Assembly (NCBI GenBank): GCA_036265675.1
Contig: DATAOP010000049.1
Span: 122,418 to 186,417 of the forward strand
DNA length: 64,000 nucleotides
Source: VRUE01 sp036265675
GTDB taxonomy: Bacteria > Actinomycetota > Thermoleophilia > Solirubrobacterales > 70-9
Direction: 5' to 3'
Positions 33,530-43,400 of the stretch are shown here, piece after piece. The translations under genes and the position numbers were made by a program. The notes below the pieces were generated by a model. It was not told the origin of the DNA. It did not search any database and saw nothing but the letters and a program-made list of their open reading frames with translations. The first letter of the stretch is position 1. Every line of letters begins with the position of its first letter.

Positions 33530-36354
33530 CGATGACTCACCCCCCTGCGCTGGCTGCGTCGTGTCTTGGTCGATCCCGTCGGGCCCTGCTGGTGACATGG
33601 CAGCGCGATCGGAACCCTGCCGGCCTTCACTGCACCGTTCTGGCCGGTCATTCGCGTCGTGGCGAACTCAGGAACACTGCAGATGTTTGCGACGGCCCCG
33701 TTTTCCAACAGGCCCCTCTTGCCGCCTGCGAGGCTCAGGGTGAATTTCTTCAATGGCGCATCCGGCACATCTTCGAAGTGGGTCCGCAACCGCCCGTGAG
33801 TCGATGTGATGCGGCCGTCCAGTTCGATGTCGATCTGGCCCTGCAGCATGACCACGATGTCGGGCAGCTTGTGAGATGAAGACCGCAGTAAGACCGGCCC
33901 TTCAAGGGGCTGCGCGAGGAGCGGCGTCACCGCACTCGCATGCCCGATCACCGTTGAAGCGGGGCAGGCATCAGCCGCGAACTGGACACGGGTGCAGGGG
34001 CTCTTGATGTGGGCGTTGTCGAGGAACTCGGTATGCGGAAGTGTCACGACCGCGCTGGAGATGTTGGCTTCCCCTTCGCGTGCACTCACGGTCGCCTGCA
34101 GCGCGGGGTTCCCTGTCCTGGTCGTCGATCCGGAAAGCCTCAGGCGAAGCTTCGGGCCGAATGGGAGCGTTCCGCAGTTCGCGACCTGGTAGTGGCTGGT
34201 GAGCGCCGCGACAGTGCCCTGGTCGCCCTGGATGTCAGCATGGACCGCGAGCGGCCGGCAGCGGGTCGGGTTGAGTGCGAATTCCGGGCGATCGAGGTTG
34301 ACGCGTATCGAGCGCAGCCTCAGGGGGATCCCCTCGATGATCGATGGGAGCCGGTCGGCGGTGGCGGTGACGTGGGCATCGACAGGGTCCACCCGTATCG
34401 CGGCACGCACCACGACGTTCCCGAGGTCATAGGGCCCCGCCACGGCAGGAGTGATCACGACCAGGCTCAGGGGGGCGCCCTTGTAGGGACCGGCCAGATA
34501 GGCCTTGCCGGGAACGTACAGAGGGTGGCTGCCCGCCCCCGCACCGACGGTCGCGGTGCCCACCTGGGAGGCGGCGGGGCAGCTGGGGCTTTCGAGCTCC
34601 GTCAGCCCCGACGCCCGAAGACCGGCTGCATGGGCGATGGCCGCCTCGGGGCAGTAGGGGACGCCAGCCAGCGTTGCGAGGAACCCGGGTGGAGTGGCGA
34701 CCGTGAGACCGGCCATGTCCTGCTGGCCGTCCGCGCGCCTGAGCTCGAGCGCGAAGGAGGCATGTGCGCCGGGGGAGTGATTCGAGGAGGCTGCGTGGAA
34801 CGCCGGCTCGAAGGGTCTCACGGCTCCCGGGCAGGGCGTGCCGTTGGGACCGGTGGTGAGCGTGAAGTACTGGGTCGACCGCTGGGAACCGAGGCTGGAG
34901 TCCCATGGTTCGAACGTGCTTTCCACCGGGTAGGTGCCGCACTGAGTGGGGGTAGCGAGCATTCCACGTTCGGAGCCGAAGAAGTGCATGTCGAAGGCGG
35001 TCAACGGGCTCTGGGGTAGCTCCGTGAAGATGACCTTCAGCTGCCCGGTGACCGGGTCGGCGCTGACTGTGCCGGCCAGCTTGATGTGGGTGGCGAAGCC
35101 GTCGGCGACGAGGAAGACCCTGTATCGGTTGCCGGCAAGCGGCATGCCGAGATAGATGAAGCCGGGCACCGGGCCCGGCAGGGCGGAGCTATCGATCGTC
35201 AGGCTTCCGACCTTCGCGAAGTCGGGACAGTGAGCTGCGAGCGTGGTTCCAAAATTCGCCTCGGCGTCGGTGCAGGACGTCTTGCCGTCGGCGGCGTTGG
35301 AGTTGATCGAGAAGCCCTCCGGCAGGGTGACGGTTGCCCCGCGCAGCTCCGTGGGCGAGGGGATGGTCGGGCTGAACTGCTGGGGAACTGAGAGGTTGAC
35401 CTCGATCCCGGATGCCGAGTCGGTCGCGCTAGTCGTCGGCTGCGCGTATAGGCTCGGGTTGAAGCTGAGCTGGTCGCACCCTGTCATCTCCGGCCAGGCG
35501 TGGTCGGCATGACTCGTTCCCCCGTCGTAGGACAAGACATCAAGCGAGGAACTGAGCGGATCGGCACATGTCGTCGGGTTTTGGAGGAATGGATTGAGCG
35601 GGGAGTTCGAGTGGACCGGTGCTACCCCGATGAAGTTCGTGAAGCACGGCTGGACGACCGTGTTCGGGTCGTCGGTGCTGAGGCTGCCGGCCGCGTCGCA
35701 GAGTTCACCGAGGTAGGACGGCATTTCTCCCGGAACTTTCGTTTTGTCGAGCCGGAGCTGATCGTGACTCGTGCCCGCCGGAACACCCCAGAGCACCTCC
35801 TTGAGCTCCTGGAGCGGAAAGATGCCGTGGTAGATCGAGGTCGTGTCGGCATCGAGGCCGTAGTCGCCTCCGGTGCGAGACGACAGCACGGTGAACTGGG
35901 GCGTGTCGAAAAGGAAGAGCTTGAAGCCCAGAAGCCCCGAGACGTCGGGTGGAGGAATGATGTTGTAGACCGCGCTGTTGAACGGGAATCCATTCGAAGC
36001 CTTCACGTTTGTGATTCCCACCTGGGAGTCGATCGGGCATTCGTCGGCAGAGAACTCGGCGATCGAGCACTGTGGAGTTGCGTGGGGGTTCCCGATGAAT
36101 CCCGGCGGGAGGTGAAGGATCGCGTCTTTCGCGTCCTCGCAGTTGCAGGGACTTTCACTGTGCTGCAGGATTCGATTTTCGACGGCGAAATGCAGCTCCA
36201 CATCTGGATGGCCGCCGGCCTGGCCGTTCGAGGGCAGTGCCGAGTACGCGGTGATCGGAGTATTGGCCCCTGCGAAAGCCGGCAGCGCCATCATCGTGGC
36301 CACCGCAACCAGCATCGCGAGCAGGGTGCGAGCCGTGGAGCGACGCGACGTCAT
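33526..36354 (-). CDS. Giant secreted type-A exoprotein
   Basis: 942 residues, ATG 36354 overlapping the upstream stop by ATGA. Signal peptide about 1-29 (MMALPAFAGA^NT). The mature N-terminus starts TAYSALPSNGQAGGHPDVELHF shown here as QAGGHPD, a segment the 25593 protein also has. Then CNCEDAKDAI, PPGFIGNPHATPQC, CPIDSQVGITNV, CPDFAKVGSL, GVPYCPEAAIAHAAG, CPAASQVGTATVGAG, AYLAGPYKGAPLSLVV, RVDPVDAHVTATAD, ALNPTRCRP and PLLAQPLEGPVLLRSSSHKLPD. The end has GGKRGLLENGAVANIC, MTGQNGAV and a basic tail. It is the third gene of operon 2. It is the smallest complete type-A protein, so it defines the core of the family. Confidence 0.88.
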   Translation of the reverse strand: MTSRRSTARTLLAMLVAVATMMALPAFAGANTPITAYSALPSNGQAGGHPDVELHFAVENRILQHSESPCNCEDAKDAILHLPPGFIGNPHATPQCSIAEFSADECPIDSQVGITNVKASNGFPFNSAVYNIIPPPDVSGLLGFKLFLFDTPQFTVLSSRTGGDYGLDADTTSIYHGIFPLQELKEVLWGVPAGTSHDQLRLDKTKVPGEMPSYLGELCDAAGSLSTDDPNTVVQPCFTNFIGVAPVHSNSPLNPFLQNPTTCADPLSSSLDVLSYDGGTSHADHAWPEMTGCDQLSFNPSLYAQPTTSATDSASGIEVNLSVPQQFSPTIPSPTELRGATVTLPEGFSINSNAADGKTSCTDAEANFGTTLAAHCPDFAKVGSLTIDSSALPGPVPGFIYLGMPLAGNRYRVFLVADGFATHIKLAGTVSADPVTGQLKVIFTELPQSPLTAFDMHFFGSERGMLATPTQCGTYPVESTFEPWDSSLGSQRSTQYFTLTTGPNGTPCPGAVRPFEPAFHAASSNHSPGAHASFALELRRADGQQDMAGLTVATPPGFLATLAGVPYCPEAAIAHAAGLRASGLTELESPSCPAASQVGTATVGAGAGSHPLYVPGKAYLAGPYKGAPLSLVVITPAVAGPYDLGNVVVRAAIRVDPVDAHVTATADRLPSIIEGIPLRLRSIRVNLDRPEFALNPTRCRPLAVHADIQGDQGTVAALTSHYQVANCGTLPFGPKLRLRLSGSTTRTGNPALQATVSAREGEANISSAVVTLPHTEFLDNAHIKSPCTRVQFAADACPASTVIGHASAVTPLLAQPLEGPVLLRSSSHKLPDIVVMLQGQIDIELDGRITSTHGRLRTHFEDVPDAPLKKFTLSLAGGKRGLLENGAVANICSVPEFATTRMTGQNGAVKAGRVPIALPCHQQGPTGSTKTRRSQRRGVSHR

Positions 36355-39300
36355 CGCGCACCTCGGATCGGTCGCTCAGCGCGATGGTGATGCCGCCCGT
36401 GCGCCCTGCGCCCTCGACGGCGGTGCCGTTTCGCCTTCCGCTTGCGGGCTTTCGCTTTCGCGAGGTCGCCCCCGTTGAGCGAGGCGCTGGTTTCGTCCGG
36501 CATCGCACCCGGCGGTGAGCTGTCCGCACCATGGCACTCGTCCGCCGCTTCGCACGGCGGGGGCGGCGCGGGGGCGGAGAACCCGCCGCCGGTCCGCGCA
36601 TCGTAGAACTTGAGGAAGAGGCCGTTGTGATCCTGCCTCGCCAGTGTGTCGTAGGTCGAGAAGTAGACGTCCTGACCGCCGGCGCTGACCCCGACCAGAC
36701 CGGGTGGATTGAGAAGTGCCGACAGAACGCCACCCGCCACGTGGGTCTCTCCGGTACCGGTGGTGATCAACTGCGGCCTGCCTCCTACGAACTCGTAGAT
36801 GTCCTGGCCTTTGTTCGTGTCCGCGTGGGCCAGCGCATCTTCGGTCGCGAAGAACGCACGCCCGTCGTAGGTCATGAACAGCCCGTCCTGGCTCGCCGTG
36901 ATGTCGGAGTTCGGCGGCGAGCCACTGGGGACGCACGACGCACAGACCACCCTGCGGACCGCCGGGTCGTAGACGTACATCTCGAGATGACCGGCGTTGT
37001 CGTACTGGGTCACCGGACTGTCCGTCGCGAACGCCATGTGGCTGTCGTTGGGTGAGACCTGCATCCGTGCGATCGGAGTTGACGAGCACACCGTTTCGCC
37101 GAACCCGGGGATCGGGCTTTCGTAGCAGTGAGGACCGCCGCTGAACGTCGCGACATACTGGAGGTCGCCTTCGCGGTAGTCATAGAGGTTCTCCTGGTTC
37201 GGGATGCCGCGGGACCCGTCGAGCTGCTCGGGCGAAAAGAAATAGATGTCGCCGTTTTCGGAAGCGATCGCCGTGTCCGAGCGGCAGTTTCCGCCGACGC
37301 CGCCGGTCAGGCGGCAATACGCCAGGTCGGAGATCGTGATCACGTCGCAGTTCTTGCTCATCGATTCCTGCGGAGTGCTGAAGCTCCCGGTGCAGGAGTC
37401 GCTGTTCCCCGGTTCGTCCAGATTGCCGGGGTTGTTGCCCTTCGAGACCAGGGTGAGCGGATGGCCTTCGACTTCGCCTTCCTCGGACCACATGTAGAGG
37501 TCGACGCTCGCATCGAGATCTTCGCTCATGAGTGGTTCCGGGGACGTGAAGTAGACCTTCGACGCGTCAGCCGTCATCCCGACGTAGGTGACGGCGCGCC
37601 CCTGGGAAACGTCGTAGGTGACCGCGCCACCGACCCGCATGTACAGATGCAGCGGATTGGTCTGGCAGCGCAGCGCTCCGCTGGTGGCGCCGCACGGCGG
37701 CACGGGGCAGTTGGAGAGTCCGCAGGGCCCGACGCTGCCTGACCCCATCAGGATGTGTGAGCCGTCGCTCGAGTAACCCGGGATCTGAAGGGGGTCTCCG
37801 GCGTTGTCTCCCGGCTCGGCCGGAATCGGCTGGCCGCCAGGGGTTTTCGATACGAGGACGACTTCGCGGGTCCGGGTGTTGTTGTCATACACCGAGCCCG
37901 GAGGCGCTGTCTGGCCGCCGGGGGCGAAGACGTTCCACTCGGTGGAGAATCCGAAATGGCTTAGGTCGGAGGACGCGCTGACTTCTCCCGGGCAGAAGTT
38001 GCCGGCGGTGTTGACGGTCGGGCAATCGAGGGAGTTGATGCCTCCGGGATTCACTCCCCCGACCCGATACGGGTTCACACCGGCCGGCACGGACGCCAGG
38101 TTGGTCGGCCAGCGATCGAGGAAGTCGCCGTGAGCGTTCCAGACGAACGGAGCATTGGAAGACACCGGGTTCTGATTACGAAGGCCGCCGATTTCCTGAC
38201 TGCCGTCGCTCCAGTTCAGGAATCTGTTCATCCCGGGATCGGTGAGGACGTTGTTCTGGATTCTGTCCGGGCCTGAGTTGCCGTTGGACAGGTGCCAGTA
38301 GCCGGCCTGGCCGAACAACCCCTGCGGGGGCCCCCCGTCGACGGCAGCCTCGCTGGCGGGGAGGCCGACGTACCTCGTCACCCAGCCCGTGGCGGTTCGG
38401 GTCGCGACGTAGAGATCGCCGGTACTGTCGATCGGGCTCCCGCCCGATTCCGGGATCGTCGACCAGAGGCCGGTGTAAGAGAATCGCGGCGGGCTCGTCG
38501 CAAGGCCCGTGTTGGGGCCTCCGGCGTAGAGCTGGGTGCCGTTCGCGTCGCTTGGCGAGACCAGCTCATATGCCCGGCAGTCGGGCAGGTAGTTTGCCGC
38601 CGTCTGCTGGCGGACGTTTTCGTTCGGGCAGGAGGGCGGGTAGAAGTTGAAGACGTGGTCTTCGGTGGTGGTGGTGCCGCCTTCGTCCTTGCCTTCGACC
38701 TTGTTTTCGGCGATGAGCCGGTAGTGGTAGGCCCCCGGCGTCAGCCCCGTGAGCTGCGTCGCGATTTCCTGGTCGCTATCAGAGGCTTCGATCGTGCCCA
38801 CGACTTCCTGCCCGTAGCCGATGCTGAGCCCGTACTGGAACCGATAGGTCGTTTTGAGGCCGTTCGGATTGACCTGTGCGACGAGTTCGGCCGACGTCGC
38901 GGTGAGATGTTCCGCGACCAAACCATCGATCGCAGGAGGAGCCGTAGTGGTGAAGACCCTGTCCGAACCCGTGGTCGTCGCGTTCGCGGCATTGGTGGCC
39001 ACGAGGCGGTAATGCTCGTGGGTGCCGGGCGAGAGCCCCGAGAGGGTCGCCGTCACCTCCGTCTGCGCGGTGAAGTTGGAGCCCGGCGGGCTGGACGCCG
39101 GGTCCGGGGTGCAGGGGATCGAGCGGCCGTAATTCTTGTCGAACCCGTATTCGAAGAAGCAGTCCGTGATCGCGCCTCGGCCGGCCGGATCGACGCTACC
39201 GGTGAGGGTGACGCTCGAGGTTTCCACGTTCGTCGGTTCTCCGGTGGTGACGATCGGCCGGACGTCTCCGAAGACCGCGACCTCTCCCCCGCCGGCTTCT

Positions 39301-40475
39301 GAATTGACCGCATAAACGGTGTGGGTGGAGCCGTCCACCGCGACACCCTTGATGTTGATTTCGCAGGAGAAGAAACTGACCCCAGGCAGGCAGACTCTCT
39401 TGCCTTTGGAGAGGTGGCCCTCGCCGAATGTGTCGACCGGTTCGCAGGACCCGTTGAGCGGATTGCAGTCGGCGCTGTAGCGGTCGATTCGCAATCCGTG
39501 CGGTTCGACTTCATCTTCGCGGGTTTCCACCGACTCGTAGAGTTCTTCGGTCGACGGATCGAGCGCGAAGCCGCTGGCCGGCCAGTCGCTGGTCACCTGG
39601 TAGGTGGAGCCTTCACCCTGGCTGCCCGGCCTCGGGACCATCGTCCAGACCTCCGGCTTTTCACCGAACGTGCCGAACGGGCTGACGACGAAGAAGGGAT
39701 GCCCGATGTCGTTGACCTTCAACCAAGCTCCTTCTGAGCGTGTGTCGACTATCCACTGGCCACTCTGCGTGTACTCGCGAACGTTGTCGGAGTAGTGACG
39801 GCCTCCGACAAAGAGGGTGCCGTTGGGCGAGCAGTGGCCGGTGAGCGGTTCTTCGGGCGTGGCGCAGCCACCTCCGACCGCGACGCCGAAGAGCGGGCCG
39901 AAGAGCGGCAGTTCGGGGTCGTCGGCACCGTTCTTCTGGCCCGCGGCTCCCCAGCCGCTGATGATCTGCCCGGAGGAGTTGAACTTCGTGACGACGTTGT
40001 CGCCCACATCCCCGACGTAGACGTTCCCTTCGCCGAATTCGTAGTTGTCCACCGCGAGCCACATCGGGTCTTCGAAGGCCCCGGGTGATTCGCCGCTGGT
40101 GGCGACCTGGCATTCGTCCGATGGATGGCCGGCCGCAGGACAGATATTCGATTCCGACGGGCGTGACGTTTCGATCGCCGTCTTGTTGACGTTGCGGCCG
40201 AACATGAAGAGGAGGTGACCTGATGAGTCGAACTTCTCGACACGGTGATTGCCCGGGTCTGTGACGTATACGTCGCCGGTTGCCTGGTCCACGGCGATGT
40301 CGGTTGGTTCGGAGATCGGATAGGGGTTGACCGGGGTCGAGCCGGCTGAGCCGAACGTGCCGGTGAAAGCATGGCTGACGTTTGCCTGGGCGCCGGCCGG
40401 CAGCGCGAACAGCATCGCCAGCGCGAGCAGCGCTCCGATCCAGGGCCGCGAGATTCGGTCGGGTCGTCTAGCCAT
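36351..40475 (-). CDS. Giant secreted type-B exoprotein with N-terminal NHL propeller
   Basis: 1374 residues, ATG 40475, overlapping the upstream stop by 8 bp. Signal peptide about 1-32 (FALPAGAQA^NVS). NHL-type blades follow (GDVYVTDPGNHRVEKFDSSG, GNVYVGDVGDNVVTKFNSSG), then two fibronectin-like modules (FFEYGFDKNYG, RFQYGLSIGYG; about 400-610). CPNENVRQQTAANYLPDCRAYE opens the type-B core at about 640. The core runs uninterrupted here: AFATDSPVTQYDNAGHLEMY, CASC, DGRAFFATEDALAHADTNKG. A CEAADECHG pair near 1310 is followed by a Lys/Arg/His-rich tail. The terminal CxxG...C motif of its paralogues is missing and only the basic tail remains. Function unknown; surface protein inferred. Confidence 0.87.
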   Translation of the reverse strand: MARRPDRISRPWIGALLALAMLFALPAGAQANVSHAFTGTFGSAGSTPVNPYPISEPTDIAVDQATGDVYVTDPGNHRVEKFDSSGHLLFMFGRNVNKTAIETSRPSESNICPAAGHPSDECQVATSGESPGAFEDPMWLAVDNYEFGEGNVYVGDVGDNVVTKFNSSGQIISGWGAAGQKNGADDPELPLFGPLFGVAVGGGCATPEEPLTGHCSPNGTLFVGGRHYSDNVREYTQSGQWIVDTRSEGAWLKVNDIGHPFFVVSPFGTFGEKPEVWTMVPRPGSQGEGSTYQVTSDWPASGFALDPSTEELYESVETREDEVEPHGLRIDRYSADCNPLNGSCEPVDTFGEGHLSKGKRVCLPGVSFFSCEINIKGVAVDGSTHTVYAVNSEAGGGEVAVFGDVRPIVTTGEPTNVETSSVTLTGSVDPAGRGAITDCFFEYGFDKNYGRSIPCTPDPASSPPGSNFTAQTEVTATLSGLSPGTHEHYRLVATNAANATTTGSDRVFTTTAPPAIDGLVAEHLTATSAELVAQVNPNGLKTTYRFQYGLSIGYGQEVVGTIEASDSDQEIATQLTGLTPGAYHYRLIAENKVEGKDEGGTTTTEDHVFNFYPPSCPNENVRQQTAANYLPDCRAYELVSPSDANGTQLYAGGPNTGLATSPPRFSYTGLWSTIPESGGSPIDSTGDLYVATRTATGWVTRYVGLPASEAAVDGGPPQGLFGQAGYWHLSNGNSGPDRIQNNVLTDPGMNRFLNWSDGSQEIGGLRNQNPVSSNAPFVWNAHGDFLDRWPTNLASVPAGVNPYRVGGVNPGGINSLDCPTVNTAGNFCPGEVSASSDLSHFGFSTEWNVFAPGGQTAPPGSVYDNNTRTREVVLVSKTPGGQPIPAEPGDNAGDPLQIPGYSSDGSHILMGSGSVGPCGLSNCPVPPCGATSGALRCQTNPLHLYMRVGGAVTYDVSQGRAVTYVGMTADASKVYFTSPEPLMSEDLDASVDLYMWSEEGEVEGHPLTLVSKGNNPGNLDEPGNSDSCTGSFSTPQESMSKNCDVITISDLAYCRLTGGVGGNCRSDTAIASENGDIYFFSPEQLDGSRGIPNQENLYDYREGDLQYVATFSGGPHCYESPIPGFGETVCSSTPIARMQVSPNDSHMAFATDSPVTQYDNAGHLEMYVYDPAVRRVVCASCVPSGSPPNSDITASQDGLFMTYDGRAFFATEDALAHADTNKGQDIYEFVGGRPQLITTGTGETHVAGGVLSALLNPPGLVGVSAGGQDVYFSTYDTLARQDHNGLFLKFYDARTGGGFSAPAPPPPCEAADECHGADSSPPGAMPDETSASLNGGDLAKAKARKRKAKRHRRRGRRAHGRHHHRAERPIRGAR

Positions 40476-43400
40476 GATGGTGCCTCCGCTTGTGGCGGCG
40501 ATGGCGGTGATGACGGTTCGGCTTCTTCACGCAGCGGCCGTGGCGGAGGACGAACTTCCGCTTGCATTTCGGCGCACGCGGCGCCGCCGGGGCCGGAAGG
40601 ACCGAACTGGGCGTGGTGGTGAACGTCTGGTCAGGGCCGCTGGTGGTGCCGATTTCGTTGCTCGCGACGACGCGGTAGTGATAGGTGGTTGCCGCCGCAA
40701 GCCCGGAGATGTCCGCGCTGAGTAAATGCGGCGAGTTGTCGGCGCCGATCGAAGAGCTCTGCGGGGTGCTGGCGCCATAGCCCCGGGTGACTCCGTACTC
40801 GACGCGGTAGGTGGTGGGCCGGAAGCCGGGCGTGATCGCCAGGCTCAGGGTCGCGCCGTTGGCCGAGACGGCAGCTACTGTGCTCTGGCCGATCTCCGGG
40901 TGGTCAGGGGTCGCGAAAATCTGATCGGGACCGTTTGTGACCCCGTTGAGGTTGATCGCAACGGCGCGGAAGTGATAGACGGCGCCGGGAGTGAGCCCAG
41001 AGAGCTGCGTGCTGACCGTGTGGTCGGTTTCGTCTTCTCCGATCGATTCGCTCGCGGGGGTCTGTTGCCCGTACTGCGAGGTAGGCCCGTAGTCGAATAG
41101 ATATGTGGTCGGGGCTGACATCGGGTTGACCTCCGCATGAAGCTGGGCGCTCGTCGGCGTGACGGCCGAGGCGCCGGTGCCGCCGACCCCCGGTGGCGAG
41201 GTCGCACCGGGGGTGAATGTCAGTTCTTTGCCGTAGCTATCGAGCCCTTCGCTGTCAGAGCGCGCCGCGACGAGCCTGTAGTGATAGACGGTGAACGGGC
41301 TGAGACCGTTGAGTTCGGCGCTGACGTCGGTCGGGACGGAGAGAGGCGCCGGCGGCGAACAGGGAATGCTGGTCCCGTACTGCCAGCCGTTCCCCGGGAA
41401 CGACGTCGTCACGGCGGCCGATGCACCTGACGGCGTCAGTTGCGAGGGATCGACGGTCAGCTGCGGGACGTTCACCTGAGCGAAGCGTTTGATGAATTCG
41501 ATCTCGAACGGGCCGCCTTCCTGACCCGTCACTTTGACGTTTTCGTTTCCGATCTTCGGCAGCGCTTCGAGCGCGGTGCGAACGTAGTATTCGGGGAAGC
41601 CGCCCGGCGCGAGCGCGATCGGTCCAGTCGTCTGGCCTTCGAACGTGAGGGTGAAGGTCCCTTCGAGGGCACCATCGAATTCGAGCTTCTGGACCTCATT
41701 GTTGATCGGGCCGGCCAGGTATTCGAACCGGCAATCGCTCACCTGTCCGGGTCCCGACGGGTCGACGTGGCCCGTCAGCGTCGCCGCTGTCGGACCGACC
41801 CCCGTCGCGCCCTTGGTTTCAACTTCGGGGGCGGGAAGAGGTGCGAAGACCGCCACGGCGTCGGCAGCGGAATCCGCTGCATAGACCAGGTGACTGGAGG
41901 ACGGGGCGGCCAGGCCCGCTCCTTCTGTCAGATCCCCTGCGCCGAAGCTGTCCGAGGGCCAGCATCCTCCCGGCGCGGGGTTTGGGCCTGTTCCGCCGGG
42001 GTTGCAGTTCGCGGCTGGGAACTCGTCTATGCGGCCGCTCTGATCGACGAACACGTTGTTGGACGAGCGGTCGACTGCCAATCCTGAATTGGCGAGCACC
42101 AGTTCGGACAAGAAAGAAAAATAGAGTTGGTAGGACGCGTAGTTGGGAGCCGTCGTGCTGGAGTAAAGGACGCCGGCGCTTCCTCGACCGCTCGGCTGCG
42201 TCTCGTACCAGGTTTCGCCCATGCCGATGTCGATTCCGGACCCGCCCGGCGTCCCCAGGTTCATCCTCAACCCGTTGATCCAGGTGCCGTTCGTCGGGAA
42301 CTTCGTGATCGAGAGTCCGTTCTCGCTGAACTCGGTCCAGTTGTAGGGTGGGCTTACGGTGAGGACGAAGAGGTTGCCCAAATCGTCGACCGTGATGCCG
42401 CCGATCTTTCCTTCGGTTTTGCTGAATTCGACCGCGCCGCCGCTCCCCCAATCGGAAAGCAGGTTGCCCGAGGAGTCGAACTTCTGGACGGTGCGGTTTT
42501 CACCGTCCGCGACGTAGACGTCGCCGGCCGAGGGTCCCGTCGAGTTGTCGACCTCGACGAATTTGGGATCCGCGAGTTCGCCCGGCTCCGGTTCGGAACT
42601 GGCCGAGCCGGCCTGGCAGCCGCTCGTGCAGGCGTCCACCCCGGCTCCGCCGACGTCGGCGCCGAAGGCCCTGATGAAGGAGCCGGCCGGGGAGAACTGA
42701 TCGACTCGGTGGTTGCCCGCGTCGGCCACGTAGACGTCGCCGTTCGATTCGTTTATCGCCACGTCAAGCGGTTCGTCGAGTTGGCCGTCTCCCGACCCCG
42801 ACGATCCGAACCGAGTCGAGAAGTTGTAGCGACCGACCGTCGCGGCGTTCTCGCCAATCGCGCTGTTCTCGCCTGCTGAGTTGCTGGCGACGAGACGGAC
42901 CCGGTATTCGGTGCCCGGGGTCAGTCCCGTGACAGTGGCACTGACGTCGGTGGGTGTGGTGTAGGCAGGCCCCGGAGTGCATGGAACACTCTTCGCGCCC
43001 TTGAAGAGTTCGGATGCGCCGTTCGTCGCCGCATCGAAGGTCGCCAGGTATTCGAAATGACATTCGGTGATCGGTCCCCCGCCCTCTGCGCTTGCCGGGT
43101 CGACGTGGCCGTGGAACGTCGCGGTCGTGGTGCCGACATCCGAGGCGGCGCCGGCGCTGACGTCGGGCACGATGATCGGTTCGAAGACCTGCGCGTTGGA
43201 GCCGAACCGAGCCGAGTACAGGTAGCCCGTGGCCTGATCTATGGCTACAACCTCGGGGAAAAGTATCCATTCCCCACCCTGTTCCGCGTGGCTCGTCTGG
43301 TACAGGTAGTTGCCGTTCTTGTCAAACACATCGATCGAGGCATTCGATGGGTTGTTGACGAAGACGTTGCCGGTGGAGTCTTCGGCCGCGACCTCGAGCG

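Noticed and set aside
33530..33598. In-frame upstream extension of the type-B gene at 28598
   Set aside because: It overlaps the coding end of the upstream gene more than needed and precedes the signal peptide; ATG 33529 makes the ATGA overlap typical of the operon.
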